NCBI GenBank assembly: GCA_021732415.1
Contig: JAKFVC010000029.1
Location: forward strand, 1 to 35,587
Source: Planctomycetaceae bacterium
GTDB taxonomy: Bacteria > Planctomycetota > Planctomycetia > Planctomycetales > Planctomycetaceae
DNA length: 35,587 nt
Reading direction: 5' to 3'
The position numbers and the translations under genes are program-made. The first letter of the stretch is position 1. The number at the start of each line of letters is the position of its first letter. This document shows, in pieces, positions 18,967-28,439 of this stretch. The notes beneath the pieces were generated by a model. The model was not told the origin of the DNA, did not search any database, and worked only from the letters and a program-made list of their open reading frames with translations.

Positions 18967-21510
18967 ATGACCACCCAGCACACGCCACCGATCCGAATCC
19001 GCTCACGGCGGGAAATGCGTCTGAGCAACGGCTGCAGAACATGGCTGAGCGTCCTGATCGCCGGCGTTGTTGGTGGTAGCCTGGGGCTGAGCGGATTGAC
19101 CGCACGGGCTGCCGATCCCACAGTCAAGCCGCTCGACGACTCTACCCAGAAGTTCTTAACACAGCACTGCCAGGCATGCCACATGGGCCCCAAGCCCAAG
19201 GGCAACTTCCTCCTGGAAAATCTCTCGCAGGACTTTGCCGACAAGGAGAACCGACAGCGGTGGCTGGCCGTGCTCGAGCAGATTAAAGCGGGCACCATGC
19301 CGCCGAAAGCCAAGCCCCGACCTCCAGCCCCGGAAGTCCAGACTTTAGTCGATTGGATCAGCGGACGAGCAGCCACCGAAGAATCGGCCCGGCAGGCCGC
19401 GCAGGGCAGGGTGGTCTTGCGGCGGCTGAATCGTGCCGAGTACGCGAACACCGTGCGCGACTTGCTCAAGGTCGAAGTCGACTTGAAGGACCTGCTGCCC
19501 CTGGATACGTCAACCAACGGCTTCGACAACAACGCCGACGCCCTGCACGTCTCGTCCTATCTGATGGAGAACTACCTCGAAGCCGCCGACCGCGTTTTGG
19601 ACGCCGCCATTGCCAGCGGTCCGCGACCCAACATCATCAACAGACGCTTCGACATTAAGGAAGAAAAAAGTGTCAAGCCCACCGGCAGCGTGTATCGCCA
19701 CGTGGACGACGGCGTGGCGATCTTTAGCTCGTGGGTTTCGGCCAACATTCAGGTCACGCTGTGGAACTTTCGGACTCGCGAGCGCGGCAAGTATCGCTTT
19801 CGCATTTCGGGCTATGGCATGCAAAGCGACAAGCCGCTCAATTTTCATGTGGTTGCCGGCACGCTGACCGCCGTGACTGAGGAGCGTCTGATCGACTACT
19901 TCTCCGTGCCTGCGAATCAACCAACCGTGGTCGAATTCGTCGAACAACTGGAAGCTCGCAATTGCATTCGGATCGTCGCGGACGGACTGGGAGCCCTGCC
20001 GCCGGAAGTCGAAAAAGTCGGTGCGGAGAACTATAAGGGACCCGGCCTGGTTGTACAGTGGGTCGACATCGAAGGACCGCTGCTCGACTCGTGGCCGCCC
20101 CCCAGCCATCAACAGCTCTTCGGAAATCTCAAGCAGATCCCCGCCCCGCTTCCCGACGCTCCCCACCGCCGAGAAGTCGTCTCGGAGCAACCATTGGTCG
20201 ATGCGGAACGAATTCTCCGGGACTTCACGCGCCGGGCCTTTCGACGGGCTGTGACGGATGATGACATCAAGCCGTTTCTGGATCGAGTCCGAGTCCGATT
20301 GGATCAGAATTACTCGTTTGAGCAAGCGTTGCGAGTCGGTCTGAAAGCCATCCTGGTCTCACCCCATTTCTTGTTTCTGCGAGAAAGAACCGGGACCGAA
20401 AACCCTGCCACCCCGCAGAGCGACAAGACACCGCCCGTCCGACCAGCGGCCCTCGACGACTTTGCCCTGGCCAGCCGGCTCTCTTACTTCCTGTGGAGCT
20501 CCATGCCGGACGAGGAACTGCTCCAGCTTGCCGAACAACGCAAGCTGCGGGAACCCGACGTGCTGCGCCAGCAGGTCGAACGGTTGCTGAGCGATGCCAA
20601 AGCGAAAGCCTTCACCGAGAACTTCGCCGGTCAGTGGCTGGGACTGCGCGCGATCGACGATACGACGCCCGAACGCATGCTCTATCCGGAGTATGACGAC
20701 ATCCTCAAGGTATCGATGGTCAAGGAGACGCTCCTGTTCTTCGAGGAAGTCTTGAAGAACGACTTAAGCCTGACAAACTTTGTGGCCTCCGACTTCAGCA
20801 TGCTCAACGGCAGGCTGGCCAAGCTCTATGGCATCCCCGATGTGGAAGGGTTGGACTTCCGCAAGGTCACGCTGCCGCCAGACAGTCACCGCGGTGGAGT
20901 CTTAACGATGGCCAGCGTGTTGAAGGTGACGGCCAACGGCACCACGACTTCGCCCATCCTGCGTGGGGCCTGGGTGCTCGACCGCATCCTGGGGACACCG
21001 CCGCCGAAGCCGACCGTCGATGTCGAAGCCGTTGAACCCGACATTCGCGGCGCCACAACAATCCGCAGTCAACTGGCCAAGCACCGGGAGATCGGCGAGT
21101 GCGCCAGTTGCCATGTGAAAATCGATCCACCGGGATTTGCCCTGGAGAACTTCGACGTGATGGGTGGCTGGCGGGATCACTACCGCAGCGTCCGCGAAGG
21201 CGAGCCGGCAATCGTGAATGGCCGGAGGGTGCGCTATATGAACGGCCCGCCCGTTGACGCAGCCGACGTTCTGCCAGACGGCCGGAAATTTCAAAACATC
21301 GACGAATACAAACAACTGTTGCTGGCCGATAAGGACCAACTGGCCCGTGCGCTGGCGGAAAAGCTGCTAAGCTATGGCACGGGCGCGGCCCCCACGACAA
21401 CCGACCGGCCAGAGATCGAGGCCATCGTCAACCGCGTCCGCGACAAGCAATACGGCTTCAGATCATTGGTTCATGAGATCGTGCAAAGCCCCGTTTTTCA
21501 AAGCAAATAG
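18967..21510 (+). CDS. DUF1592-type planctomycete multidomain c-type cytochrome (module 1)
   Basis: 848 residues from the ATG at 18967. The ATG at 19015 is an alternative that places the signal peptide (ending near LTARAAD) closer to the start. Domains in order: a cytochrome-c-like segment with heme motif C68-QA-C71-H72 and a downstream GTMPPKAKP; DUF1587 (about 147-214, GRVVLRRLNRAEYANTVRDL); DUF1595 (about 412-473); DUF1592 (about 495-623, FALASRLSYFLWSSMPDEEL); DUF1588 (about 633-733, with a second heme motif C712-AS-C715-H716 followed by KIDPPGFALENFD); DUF1585 at the C terminus (about 775-848). The protein is exported and should bind two hemes. No reaction is established for the family. 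A DUF1552 gene follows 27 bases later, the usual partner. Confidence 0.93.
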   Translation: MTTQHTPPIRIRSRREMRLSNGCRTWLSVLIAGVVGGSLGLSGLTARAADPTVKPLDDSTQKFLTQHCQACHMGPKPKGNFLLENLSQDFADKENRQRWLAVLEQIKAGTMPPKAKPRPPAPEVQTLVDWISGRAATEESARQAAQGRVVLRRLNRAEYANTVRDLLKVEVDLKDLLPLDTSTNGFDNNADALHVSSYLMENYLEAADRVLDAAIASGPRPNIINRRFDIKEEKSVKPTGSVYRHVDDGVAIFSSWVSANIQVTLWNFRTRERGKYRFRISGYGMQSDKPLNFHVVAGTLTAVTEERLIDYFSVPANQPTVVEFVEQLEARNCIRIVADGLGALPPEVEKVGAENYKGPGLVVQWVDIEGPLLDSWPPPSHQQLFGNLKQIPAPLPDAPHRREVVSEQPLVDAERILRDFTRRAFRRAVTDDDIKPFLDRVRVRLDQNYSFEQALRVGLKAILVSPHFLFLRERTGTENPATPQSDKTPPVRPAALDDFALASRLSYFLWSSMPDEELLQLAEQRKLREPDVLRQQVERLLSDAKAKAFTENFAGQWLGLRAIDDTTPERMLYPEYDDILKVSMVKETLLFFEEVLKNDLSLTNFVASDFSMLNGRLAKLYGIPDVEGLDFRKVTLPPDSHRGGVLTMASVLKVTANGTTTSPILRGAWVLDRILGTPPPKPTVDVEAVEPDIRGATTIRSQLAKHREIGECASCHVKIDPPGFALENFDVMGGWRDHYRSVREGEPAIVNGRRVRYMNGPPVDAADVLPDGRKFQNIDEYKQLLLADKDQLARALAEKLLSYGTGAAPTTTDRPEIEAIVNRVRDKQYGFRSLVHEIVQSPVFQSK

Positions 21511-21537
21511 TCGTGATAGCGCACCAGGGATTATTCC

Positions 21538-22809
21538 ATGCAATTCAATCGAAGGCGTTTTCTGCGTACTGCCGGTGTGTCGCTGGCCTTACCCTGGCTC
21601 GACGCCTTCTCGCTGGCCCGCGCGGCGACGGGTGCCGCTCAGCCACGCCGCAGAATGGTTTGTATCTGCACGCCACTCGGATTGCATCCTCCCCATTTCT
21701 TCCCCGAGAAAACCGGCGCGGACTACGAGCTAACCCCCTACTTGGAATTGCTCAAAGACTACCGTGATCAGTTCACGGTCATCTCCGGTTTGTCACATGC
21801 GGGGATGAGTCCTGGCTTCGCCCATCAAGCCTCGGCCAGTTTCTTAACCGGCGTGCCAGGTGCGGGCCGACCCGGCTTTCGCAATGCGATTTCACTCGAC
21901 CAATTCGCAGCCGAGCACATCGGCGGCCAGACCCGTTTCCCCAGCCTGATTCTGTCGGGCGAGGGTGCCGGCCTATCGTGGACTCGCACCGGGGCACTCG
22001 TCCCCGCGGCCACCTCACCCTCGCGCGTGTTCGCCCGGATGTTCCTGGCGGGAAGTACCGAAGAGGTCCAGTCCCAGGTGCGTCGGCTGGAGGATGGCCG
22101 CAGCATTCTCGATGATGTCCGCGATCAAGCAAAATCGCTGCGGTCCGACCTCGGTACTGGCGATCGCGAAAAGCTCGACGAATACCTCACCAGTGTCCGC
22201 GAACTCGAGCAGCGATTAGTCACTGATGAAGGCTGGACCAAGACCCCCAAACCCAAGGTGGATGCCAAGCAACCCGAGGACATCCCCAACGCGGCCGATC
22301 TGATCGGTCGAACGCGGTTGCTGTTTGATGTCACGCACCTGGCCCTGCAAACCGATTCGACGCGGCTCATCACGATCATGCTCGCCGGCTCGACATTCGC
22401 TCCGCCGATTCCGGGTGTGACCAAGGGACACCATGACCTGTCGCATCACGGCAAGGATCCGGGAAAACTTGAAGAGCTCAAAATCGTAGAGCAGGAGACC
22501 ATGAAGACCCTGCGCGATCTGCTCGCCAAGCTCAAGCAATCGCAAGAGGACGGCGGAAGTCTGCTCGACCGCACGACGGTGTTCCTGGGCAGCAACCTGG
22601 GTGACGGCAGCAGCCACAGCGTGAAGAACCTGCCCGTCCTGCTGGCGGGTGGCGGCTTCCGACACGGCCAGCATCTGCCGTTTGATCCACATAACCCGCC
22701 GCCGTTGTGCAACCTCTACGTGAGCATGCTCCAGGCAATGGGCATCGAGACCGACAAGTTCGGCACGAGCACCTGTACACTAACTGGGTTGGAACTCAAA
22801 CGGACTTGA
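21538..22809 (+). CDS. DUF1552 protein with Tat-type signal (module 1 partner)
   Basis: 423 residues from the ATG at 21538, 27 bases after the DUF1592 gene and surely in the same transcript. The N terminus has a twin-arginine motif (RRRFLR, 5-10), a hydrophobic stretch and ARAA, so it is likely exported folded. Family motifs include CTPLGLHPPHFFPE, a helical middle region (EEVQSQVRRLEDGRSILDDV), HLALQTDSTRLIT, the His-rich GHHDLSHHG (297-305), and a C-terminal NLYVSMLQAMGIETDKFG. The conserved His and Asp residues suggest metal binding, but no activity is established. The general pairing with DUF1592 cytochromes suggests a joint periplasmic task. Bases downstream contain two repeat elements. 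Confidence 0.92.
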   Translation: MQFNRRRFLRTAGVSLALPWLDAFSLARAATGAAQPRRRMVCICTPLGLHPPHFFPEKTGADYELTPYLELLKDYRDQFTVISGLSHAGMSPGFAHQASASFLTGVPGAGRPGFRNAISLDQFAAEHIGGQTRFPSLILSGEGAGLSWTRTGALVPAATSPSRVFARMFLAGSTEEVQSQVRRLEDGRSILDDVRDQAKSLRSDLGTGDREKLDEYLTSVRELEQRLVTDEGWTKTPKPKVDAKQPEDIPNAADLIGRTRLLFDVTHLALQTDSTRLITIMLAGSTFAPPIPGVTKGHHDLSHHGKDPGKLEELKIVEQETMKTLRDLLAKLKQSQEDGGSLLDRTTVFLGSNLGDGSSHSVKNLPVLLAGGGFRHGQHLPFDPHNPPPLCNLYVSMLQAMGIETDKFGTSTCTLTGLELKRT

Positions 22810-22820
22810 CGAGGCCGTTG

Positions 22821-22840
22821 CCCGACTCTCTGAGTCGGGA
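22821..22840. repeat. Perfect hairpin CCCGACTC-TCT-GAGTCGGG
   Basis: An 8-bp perfect stem with a 3-base loop, 11 bases after the DUF1552 stop codon. It belongs to the GAGTCGGG family. It may help end transcription but lacks a T-run. Confidence 0.7.
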
Positions 22841-22892
22841 GTATCAAGAACAAAAAACTCGACTCGAATGCCAGGTTCGACTGATCTCAACT

Positions 22893-23013
22893 TTTTGAAC
22901 CACGAATCACACAAATGACACGAATCGGAGTCCTGAAAACGACATTCGAAGGGGCTGTAGTCGATCACCCTTCGTGAGCCATTTCTTAATATTCGTATGA
23001 TTCGTGGTTCAAA
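22893..23013. repeat. Inverted repeat, GAACCACGAATCACAC type
   Basis: The left arm TTTTGAACCACGAATCACAC (from 22893, running on to GACACGAAT at 22925) pairs with ATTCGTATGATTCGTGGTTC (from 22990). The two arms match apart from a short stretch missing on the right. The same core forms a perfect inverted repeat at 31386-31461. Confidence 0.85.
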
Positions 23014-23094
23014 ACAATGGCCTTGATCGATCAATGAACCATGAGCTCCAAAATCCCCTTGGCGTTCTCAGCACGAAATAAAAAATGGAGTGAT

Positions 23095-24324
23095 ATGAAG
23101 ACAACGATGATGTTGGTATTGGTGGGTCTGGCATTCGCGTTCGGCACTGCGGCCGGGGCCGATACGATGACATGGCCCCCCGAACGGCACAAGGAGTCCG
23201 TCTTCACGGAGCGTAAGCTGGAAGTCTTCCAGCACGGAACGAAAGCGGAATGGGGTTACTCCGCGCCTCAAACCGATACGTTCCTGGTGCTCCATCCCAA
23301 GCAGGCACGCTCGAACGCTCCGCTGTATGTCGTGCTGCATTCGGCGGGACATGATGTCAACTCGTGCCTGGCCTGCACGGACAAAGTCGGCAACCACGAT
23401 ATCTATCATGCGCCGGCCGATTTCTATGCGCTCTACCTTGATTGTAAGGCCAACAAGGGAGACTGGTGGTGGGGCGGCAATAAGTATCAAAACGCGGAAG
23501 TCAGTCCCACGGACAAGCGAGTCATCGACACGGTCAAGTGGGTGATCAAACAATACGGCATCGACGAAAACCGAGTCTATCTCGCGGGCAACTCCATGGG
23601 CGGCAGCGGGACACTCGGCATCGGCATGCGGCATGGAGACGTTTTCGCCGCGATCAAGGCCAACGTCCCCGCCAAGGTCGAACATGTTTCCAACCGCATG
23701 TACTTCACGTCACCAACTGTCCCTGCGGATGTGAAAATCCCCGACCCTCCCATCGTGGTGGATTATTCGGCTCCCAACGATGGGTGGTCGAAAGGCCACG
23801 ACTTTTATGCCAAGGTGATGAACGAACGGAAGTACCCGTTGTTCTTCTATTGGGGTCCCTTCGGCCACGCGAACAATCACGAACAAATCATGAAGGTCAA
23901 TGACCTGATCAATTCGTTCGACTGGCTCAACGTGAAAAAGAACGAGGCCTACCCTGTATTTACCAACGCCTCAACGAATGATGCCTTGCCGTGGCCAGAT
24001 CAGCTGACCGTTAAGAAATCCGGCCAGATCAACGCGTTCTTCCGTTGGAAGAACATCTCAGACACACCGAGTTCGATGGAGATCTCACTGTTCCTCATCG
24101 CCCCGTCGGAACTCAAGACCACCTTCAAGATTCCCTCTGAGGCCACGGCAGACGTCAGCTTGCGGCGGCTGCAGATGCTAAAGGTCGCCCCCGGCGAAAC
24201 AGTCAAATGGACATTCGGCACCGCCAGCGGAGAGACCAAGGCTGACGCCACCGGCTGCATTACGATTCCCGGTCTCAAGATCACTTCGGAGCCGGTGACA
24301 TTGACCATTAAGGAGGCACTCTAA
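23095..24324 (+). CDS. Secreted alpha/beta-hydrolase (esterase-like)
   Basis: 409 residues from the ATG at 23095, with GGAG four bases upstream; an ATG at 23041 is in frame but lacks a ribosome site. A signal peptide covers about 1-22 (MMLVLVGLAFAFGTAAGA). An alpha/beta-hydrolase core follows: LYVVLHSAGHDVNS near the oxyanion region, nucleophile S167 in AGNSMGGSG, a probable acid in VVDYSAPNDGW, and a probable His in GPFGHANNHEQ. It resembles PHB-depolymerase/prolyl-oligopeptidase-type esterases. The last 120 residues form a separate beta-rich domain (INAFFRWKNISD, VKWTFGTASGETK). The likely job is hydrolysis of an ester, perhaps on a polysaccharide, in the periplasm. It lies between two DUF1592/DUF1552 modules, but no operon link is proven. 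Confidence 0.82.
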   Translation: MKTTMMLVLVGLAFAFGTAAGADTMTWPPERHKESVFTERKLEVFQHGTKAEWGYSAPQTDTFLVLHPKQARSNAPLYVVLHSAGHDVNSCLACTDKVGNHDIYHAPADFYALYLDCKANKGDWWWGGNKYQNAEVSPTDKRVIDTVKWVIKQYGIDENRVYLAGNSMGGSGTLGIGMRHGDVFAAIKANVPAKVEHVSNRMYFTSPTVPADVKIPDPPIVVDYSAPNDGWSKGHDFYAKVMNERKYPLFFYWGPFGHANNHEQIMKVNDLINSFDWLNVKKNEAYPVFTNASTNDALPWPDQLTVKKSGQINAFFRWKNISDTPSSMEISLFLIAPSELKTTFKIPSEATADVSLRRLQMLKVAPGETVKWTFGTASGETKADATGCITIPGLKITSEPVTLTIKEAL

Positions 24325-24354
24325 ATCGAGGGGTGCCGTAAGGCGCCGGACAAT

Positions 24355-24415
24355 CCCCCCGTGGCCGACGCTGCCAGAGTTGGAGGACAGACGCTGGCAG
24401 CGTCTGCCACGGGGG
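24355..24415. repeat. CCCCGTGGCCGACGCTGCC palindrome between convergent genes
   Basis: Arms CCCCCCGTGGCCGACGCTGC (24355 onward) and GCAGCGTCTGCCACGGGGG (to 24415) pair with one or two mismatches around a 16-base centre. It lies between the esterase gene and the oppositely oriented DUF1552 gene, starting 31 bases after one stop and ending 8 bases from the other. Confidence 0.85.
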
Positions 24416-24422
24416 CCGGACA

Positions 24423-25706
24423 TCAAGCCGTAATTCCCAACTCCGACACCGCCCCTATACTGGCACCAAATTTGTCCGCCTCAATGCCCATCTGCTGCAG
24501 CATGCTGACATACAAATTCGACAGCGGCATATTATTCTTACGATCAAACGCCACGTGCCCTGCATGCTTGAAACCACCGCCTGCCAGAATGATCGGCAGG
24601 TTGTCCCCCGAGTGCGAAGACGCGTTCCCGAGGTGACTCGCATGGAGCACCAGGGTCTGGTCCAGCAAGGGACGTCCGCCGTCATCGGTGGCCTTCATCT
24701 TGGCCAGAAACCCGGCAAACAATTTCATTTCGGCTTCTTCAATCGTCGCCAGTTGCTGCAGTTTGGTTTCATCCTGACCGTGATGTGACGCATCATGATG
24801 AGTCAAAGTGATGCCGTCCATCTGCAGGTTTTCCTGGTGTGACCAGTGATTCACTGTAATCGCGCGGGTCGAATCCGTCTGCAACGCCAGATGTACCAGA
24901 TCGAACCATTGTCGTTCGCGATCGATCATCCGCCGGGGATCTTCAGCGAACAGTTTTGCATCCGCTTCTGACACTTTCGGCTTCGGTCGGCGAACCCACG
25001 CCTCATCCTGCTGCAGGCGTTGCTCAGCTTCGCGGATCGACGTGAGCATCAGGTCCAGGCGGCGGCGATCTGCAGGACTGAGCGACTTCGACAGGCCACG
25101 AGCCTGATCCCGGACTCCATCCAGGATGCTGTTGCCGGTCGCAATCTTCTGAATTTCCTGCTCGACCTCAGCTGGCGTCCCATCGATAAACAATTTCTTA
25201 AAGACCCCTTTGATGGAACCCTCACCGGGCACAGCCATACCCCGACGATTCCACGACAGATTATTGCTATCGCCCAGCACCAGCGACGCGAACCGCGTCT
25301 CCGCCCCCACGCGCGCCGCGATTTCCTGATCGAGCGAAATCGTGTTCTTATGGTTGTTCCAGTCTTCAGCAGAAATGCCCGTCAGCAGGGCTTTATCCGT
25401 ATGGTGCCCACCCCCATAGCCCAGATGCGACATCCCCGAAAACAACGTGAAGTCCTGACGAAAGTCCTCGAGTACCTTGAGGTACCGCGTCGACTCGTAG
25501 TCTTTGCCCGCCTTCTCCGGAAACAAGTATGGAGTGTGCAGTCCGAGGGACCGGCACATGAGCAGAATCCGCTTGGGCCGCAATGCGACCGCTTTCTGCT
25601 CAGCCCGCAGCCCCACGGGCAGCATGGCATCCAGCAGCGGCAACCCGATGCATACTGCGCCCGATCTCAAGAAGGAACGGCGATTGTGTCCGTGGAACTT
25701 TGTCAT
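24423..25706 (-). CDS. DUF1552 protein with Tat-type signal (module 2 partner)
   Basis: 427 residues from the ATG at 25706, with GGAG six bases upstream. The N terminus NRRSFLRSGAVCIGLPLLDA is a Tat-type signal. The motifs parallel the module 1 paralogue: LLMCRSLGLHTPYLFPEKAG, EVEQEIQKIATGNSILDGVRD, HLALQTDSTRAIT, HHDASHHGQDE, and NLYVSMLQQMGIEADKFG. The two paralogues share family motifs but differ widely elsewhere, so this is not a recent duplication. It lies downstream of its DUF1592 gene on the minus strand. The 55-base gap between them carries a palindrome, which could separate translation or stability of the two messages. Export and pairing with the cytochrome are likely; biochemical activity is unknown. 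Confidence 0.92.
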   Translation of the reverse strand: MTKFHGHNRRSFLRSGAVCIGLPLLDAMLPVGLRAEQKAVALRPKRILLMCRSLGLHTPYLFPEKAGKDYESTRYLKVLEDFRQDFTLFSGMSHLGYGGGHHTDKALLTGISAEDWNNHKNTISLDQEIAARVGAETRFASLVLGDSNNLSWNRRGMAVPGEGSIKGVFKKLFIDGTPAEVEQEIQKIATGNSILDGVRDQARGLSKSLSPADRRRLDLMLTSIREAEQRLQQDEAWVRRPKPKVSEADAKLFAEDPRRMIDRERQWFDLVHLALQTDSTRAITVNHWSHQENLQMDGITLTHHDASHHGQDETKLQQLATIEEAEMKLFAGFLAKMKATDDGGRPLLDQTLVLHASHLGNASSHSGDNLPIILAGGGFKHAGHVAFDRKNNMPLSNLYVSMLQQMGIEADKFGASIGAVSELGITA

Positions 25707-25721
25707 AGCGGTCTCCAACTT

Positions 25722-25750
25722 CGTGGCCGAGGCTAGCAGCGTCGGCCACG
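25722..25750. repeat. CGTGGCCGAGGCTAGCAGCG palindrome in operon spacer
   Basis: CGTGGCCGAGGCT and AGCAGCGTCGGCCACG form a nearly perfect hairpin. It fills most of the 55-base gap between the DUF1592 stop and the DUF1552 start on the minus strand. Same family as 15218, 15502, 24355 and 29483. Confidence 0.8.
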
Positions 25751-25761
25751 GGTTCGGCAAA

Positions 25762-28224
25762 TTACTTGTTCAGAAATATCCGACTCTGCACTATGTCATG
25801 CACTAACGACCGAAAGCCGTACTTGTTCGCCCGGGACTTCGCAACCAACTGCTCAACGACTTCACGATCAGCGAACTGAATTTCCGCGCCAGTACCATAA
25901 ATCAACAGTTTTTCCACGAGATTCCGCGCGAGCTGATCGGGATCCTGCAGAAGAATCTGCTTGTATTGATCGATATCCCGGAACTCGTGGCCGTCCGCAG
26001 TGACGCCCCCTTGTTCCACATCCAGGCCACGAACCACTTCGCGACCCGGATAATTGGCCAGCTTAACCACAGCCTCGCGCTTATAAACCGTTCCTCGGTA
26101 GAAATCTCGCCAGCCGCCAATGACGTCGAACGACTCGAGAGCAAACCCCGGCGGATCAATGTGTCGGTGGCACGCGGCACACGATTCAATATTGCGATGC
26201 TTATCGAGTTGCTGGCGCACCGTCGTCGCGCCGCGGATATCGGGCTCAATCGCCGAGACATTCGCCGGCGGGGGAGACGGCGGTTGGCCCAGAATGCGAT
26301 CGAGCACCCATTTGCCCCGCAACACGGGAGACGTCTTCGTGCCATCAGCCGTGACCTTCAAGATGCTCGCGTGCGTAAGCACTCCACCACGATGACAATC
26401 CGGTGGCAGTTTGGTGAATCGCATCTCCCCACCGAAAACACCGGGAATCCCATAGTGCTTCGCCAGCCGCTCATTCAGAAACGTCCAGTCGGAGTGCGTG
26501 AAATCGGTCAGACTGCGATCGTGCTGCAGAATTTCCTCGAAGAACCGCTGCGTCTCGTTCGGCATCGACCAGAACAAAAAGTCGTCGAATTCCGCATACG
26601 CTTGGGGGTCTGGCGTCGTATCGTTGATCTGCCGCAGCCCCAGCCATTGGCCGACAAAGTTCTCCGTAAATCGTCGAGACCGCGGGTCCTTCAGCAATCG
26701 CTCCACCTGGGCCCGCAACACCACGGGCTGGGTCAACTCGCCTTTTGCAGCCAGTTGCAGCAACTCGCGATCAGGTAACGTCGACCACAAAAAATACGAC
26801 AACCGCGCGGCCACAGCATAATCGTCCAACGCTACGGCCTTGCCTTGCCGCGAGACTAACGGTTCGGTGAGAAAGAGGAAGTGCGGCGAACAGAGCGCAG
26901 CCCGGTATCCAAGCAGCATTGCGTCCTCAAACGACAGCTTCTTATCGAGCGCAGCGAGCACGATCTGCACATAGTAGTCCTGCAACTCGGCACTCACCGG
27001 CCGACGGAACGCCAACGGCAGAAACGACTGCATCAATCGCTTGGCATCCGCCCGCGGATCCGCAGATTCCACGCGCAGCCAGTCCCCTTTGTAGCGCGAC
27101 TTCTGCGGCAGGTCGCCAAACAAGTTCAAATAGCCGACTGCCGGAAAGGGATCCAACGGACCTTCAATCTCCAGCCACTCAATGGCCAACCCCGGCCCGG
27201 TATACTGTTCGAGCGGCTTGCCTTGGCTCAGTTTGCGGTCGGCAAATTGACGCTCGGTCGGCAACGACCAACCCACCACATCAACCAGATCGTTGTTACC
27301 GAGATCACATTCCTGCTCGATCACAGTCGGCTTGTCAGCGGGAGCATCGCGCACCGCCAGGACACTATTGCCGTCACGTCCCCACGGTTTACCCGCCGAA
27401 AACCGCACCGGCAGCGGCTGGCCCTCCGTCCCCACCGCAAACACCGACGCCCGCACCATGTAGCGACCAGGCTGTGGTACGGTAGCCGTACCGATCGGAA
27501 TGTGCCCATAGGGAATCGCGTGAACAAACAAATTGTCGCCAGCCACCCGTAGAGAAACTCCCAGCATGGCATTCTTCGACTTGGCGAGAACTTCTTGTCC
27601 GGTGAGGCGAGTCTTGATCTTCGTCGGCACCTGCCGCGGGATCACCGTCTTCAGCGCCTTCTCGGCCGCATCCTGATAACGCAGCAAATGGACGGACGAC
27701 ACATCCAGAACCTCGCTGACATTATCGAACCCCGCCGCGACCGTATCCTCAGGCAATAGATCTCGAACTGATACCTGCTGCCCCAGCAAATCGCGGAGTG
27801 TCGTTTCATACTCAGTGATGTTCAACCGGCGCAGCACCACACGGCCATCCAACTGCTGCTTGGCGAAAGACACTGCGTGCAAACGTTGCCGCAACCATTC
27901 CGCCATTCGCTGGCGTTCCGCGGGCGCAGGCTGCGGTTCGCCCTTCGGCGGCATCTGGCTGAGCTGCAGTTTGTCGTACACCGGAATCCAGCGAGCAGAA
28001 TCCTCGTCCTTCGAGGACAGCGATTCCAACGACAACTTCGCCGTAGCCGTGGCGTCATCGTGACAGCTCAAACAGTACTTCTTCAGAAACCCATTAAATT
28101 CCGTCCGGGACTGCCCAGTAACGGCCGGCTCAGCCGCCTGACCGTGACCAGGGAACGCGATGATGAAAACGAGAGACGCAGCGACGAACAGGCCCTGCAT
28201 TCGTTTCTGAACTAAGTTGACCAT
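25762..28224 (-). CDS. DUF1592-type planctomycete multidomain c-type cytochrome (module 2)
   Basis: 820 residues from the ATG at 28224. A signal peptide ends near GHGQAAEP (about residue 31). The heme motif C51-LS-C54-H55 starts a cytochrome-c-like domain containing SQMPPKGEPQP. DUF1587 begins at about 127 (GRVVLRRLNITEYETTLRDL), followed by DUF1595 (RLMQSFLPLAFRRPV), DUF1592 (YAVAARLSYFLWSTLPDREL, GQWLGLRQINDTTPD), DUF1588 with a second heme motif C682-AA-C685-H686 and HIDPPGFALESFD, and a C-terminal DUF1585 ending in VHDIVQSRIFLNK. Order and spacing equal module 1 at 18967. The DUF1552 partner follows directly. The protein is exported and is expected to bind two hemes; its substrate or electron partner is not known. 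Confidence 0.93.
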   Translation of the reverse strand: MVNLVQKRMQGLFVAASLVFIIAFPGHGQAAEPAVTGQSRTEFNGFLKKYCLSCHDDATATAKLSLESLSSKDEDSARWIPVYDKLQLSQMPPKGEPQPAPAERQRMAEWLRQRLHAVSFAKQQLDGRVVLRRLNITEYETTLRDLLGQQVSVRDLLPEDTVAAGFDNVSEVLDVSSVHLLRYQDAAEKALKTVIPRQVPTKIKTRLTGQEVLAKSKNAMLGVSLRVAGDNLFVHAIPYGHIPIGTATVPQPGRYMVRASVFAVGTEGQPLPVRFSAGKPWGRDGNSVLAVRDAPADKPTVIEQECDLGNNDLVDVVGWSLPTERQFADRKLSQGKPLEQYTGPGLAIEWLEIEGPLDPFPAVGYLNLFGDLPQKSRYKGDWLRVESADPRADAKRLMQSFLPLAFRRPVSAELQDYYVQIVLAALDKKLSFEDAMLLGYRAALCSPHFLFLTEPLVSRQGKAVALDDYAVAARLSYFLWSTLPDRELLQLAAKGELTQPVVLRAQVERLLKDPRSRRFTENFVGQWLGLRQINDTTPDPQAYAEFDDFLFWSMPNETQRFFEEILQHDRSLTDFTHSDWTFLNERLAKHYGIPGVFGGEMRFTKLPPDCHRGGVLTHASILKVTADGTKTSPVLRGKWVLDRILGQPPSPPPANVSAIEPDIRGATTVRQQLDKHRNIESCAACHRHIDPPGFALESFDVIGGWRDFYRGTVYKREAVVKLANYPGREVVRGLDVEQGGVTADGHEFRDIDQYKQILLQDPDQLARNLVEKLLIYGTGAEIQFADREVVEQLVAKSRANKYGFRSLVHDIVQSRIFLNK

Positions 28225-28439
28225 GCGGAGAGATCCACCTGAATTGATCGGGAAGCGCTTTCAGGTTCACGAGCCTGTCATTTTATCAGACCGCAGACTG
28301 CAATCTAAGCACTAATACAGAAAATTCGCCGAGGGAAAGTCGTTCAGTCTTCGCTGACCAATACTCCTCAAAGAACGACATCAGCCACCGAATCACCACT
28401 CGGCGGCTGAAATCTCAGGCAACACGCGGACCGACTCCA

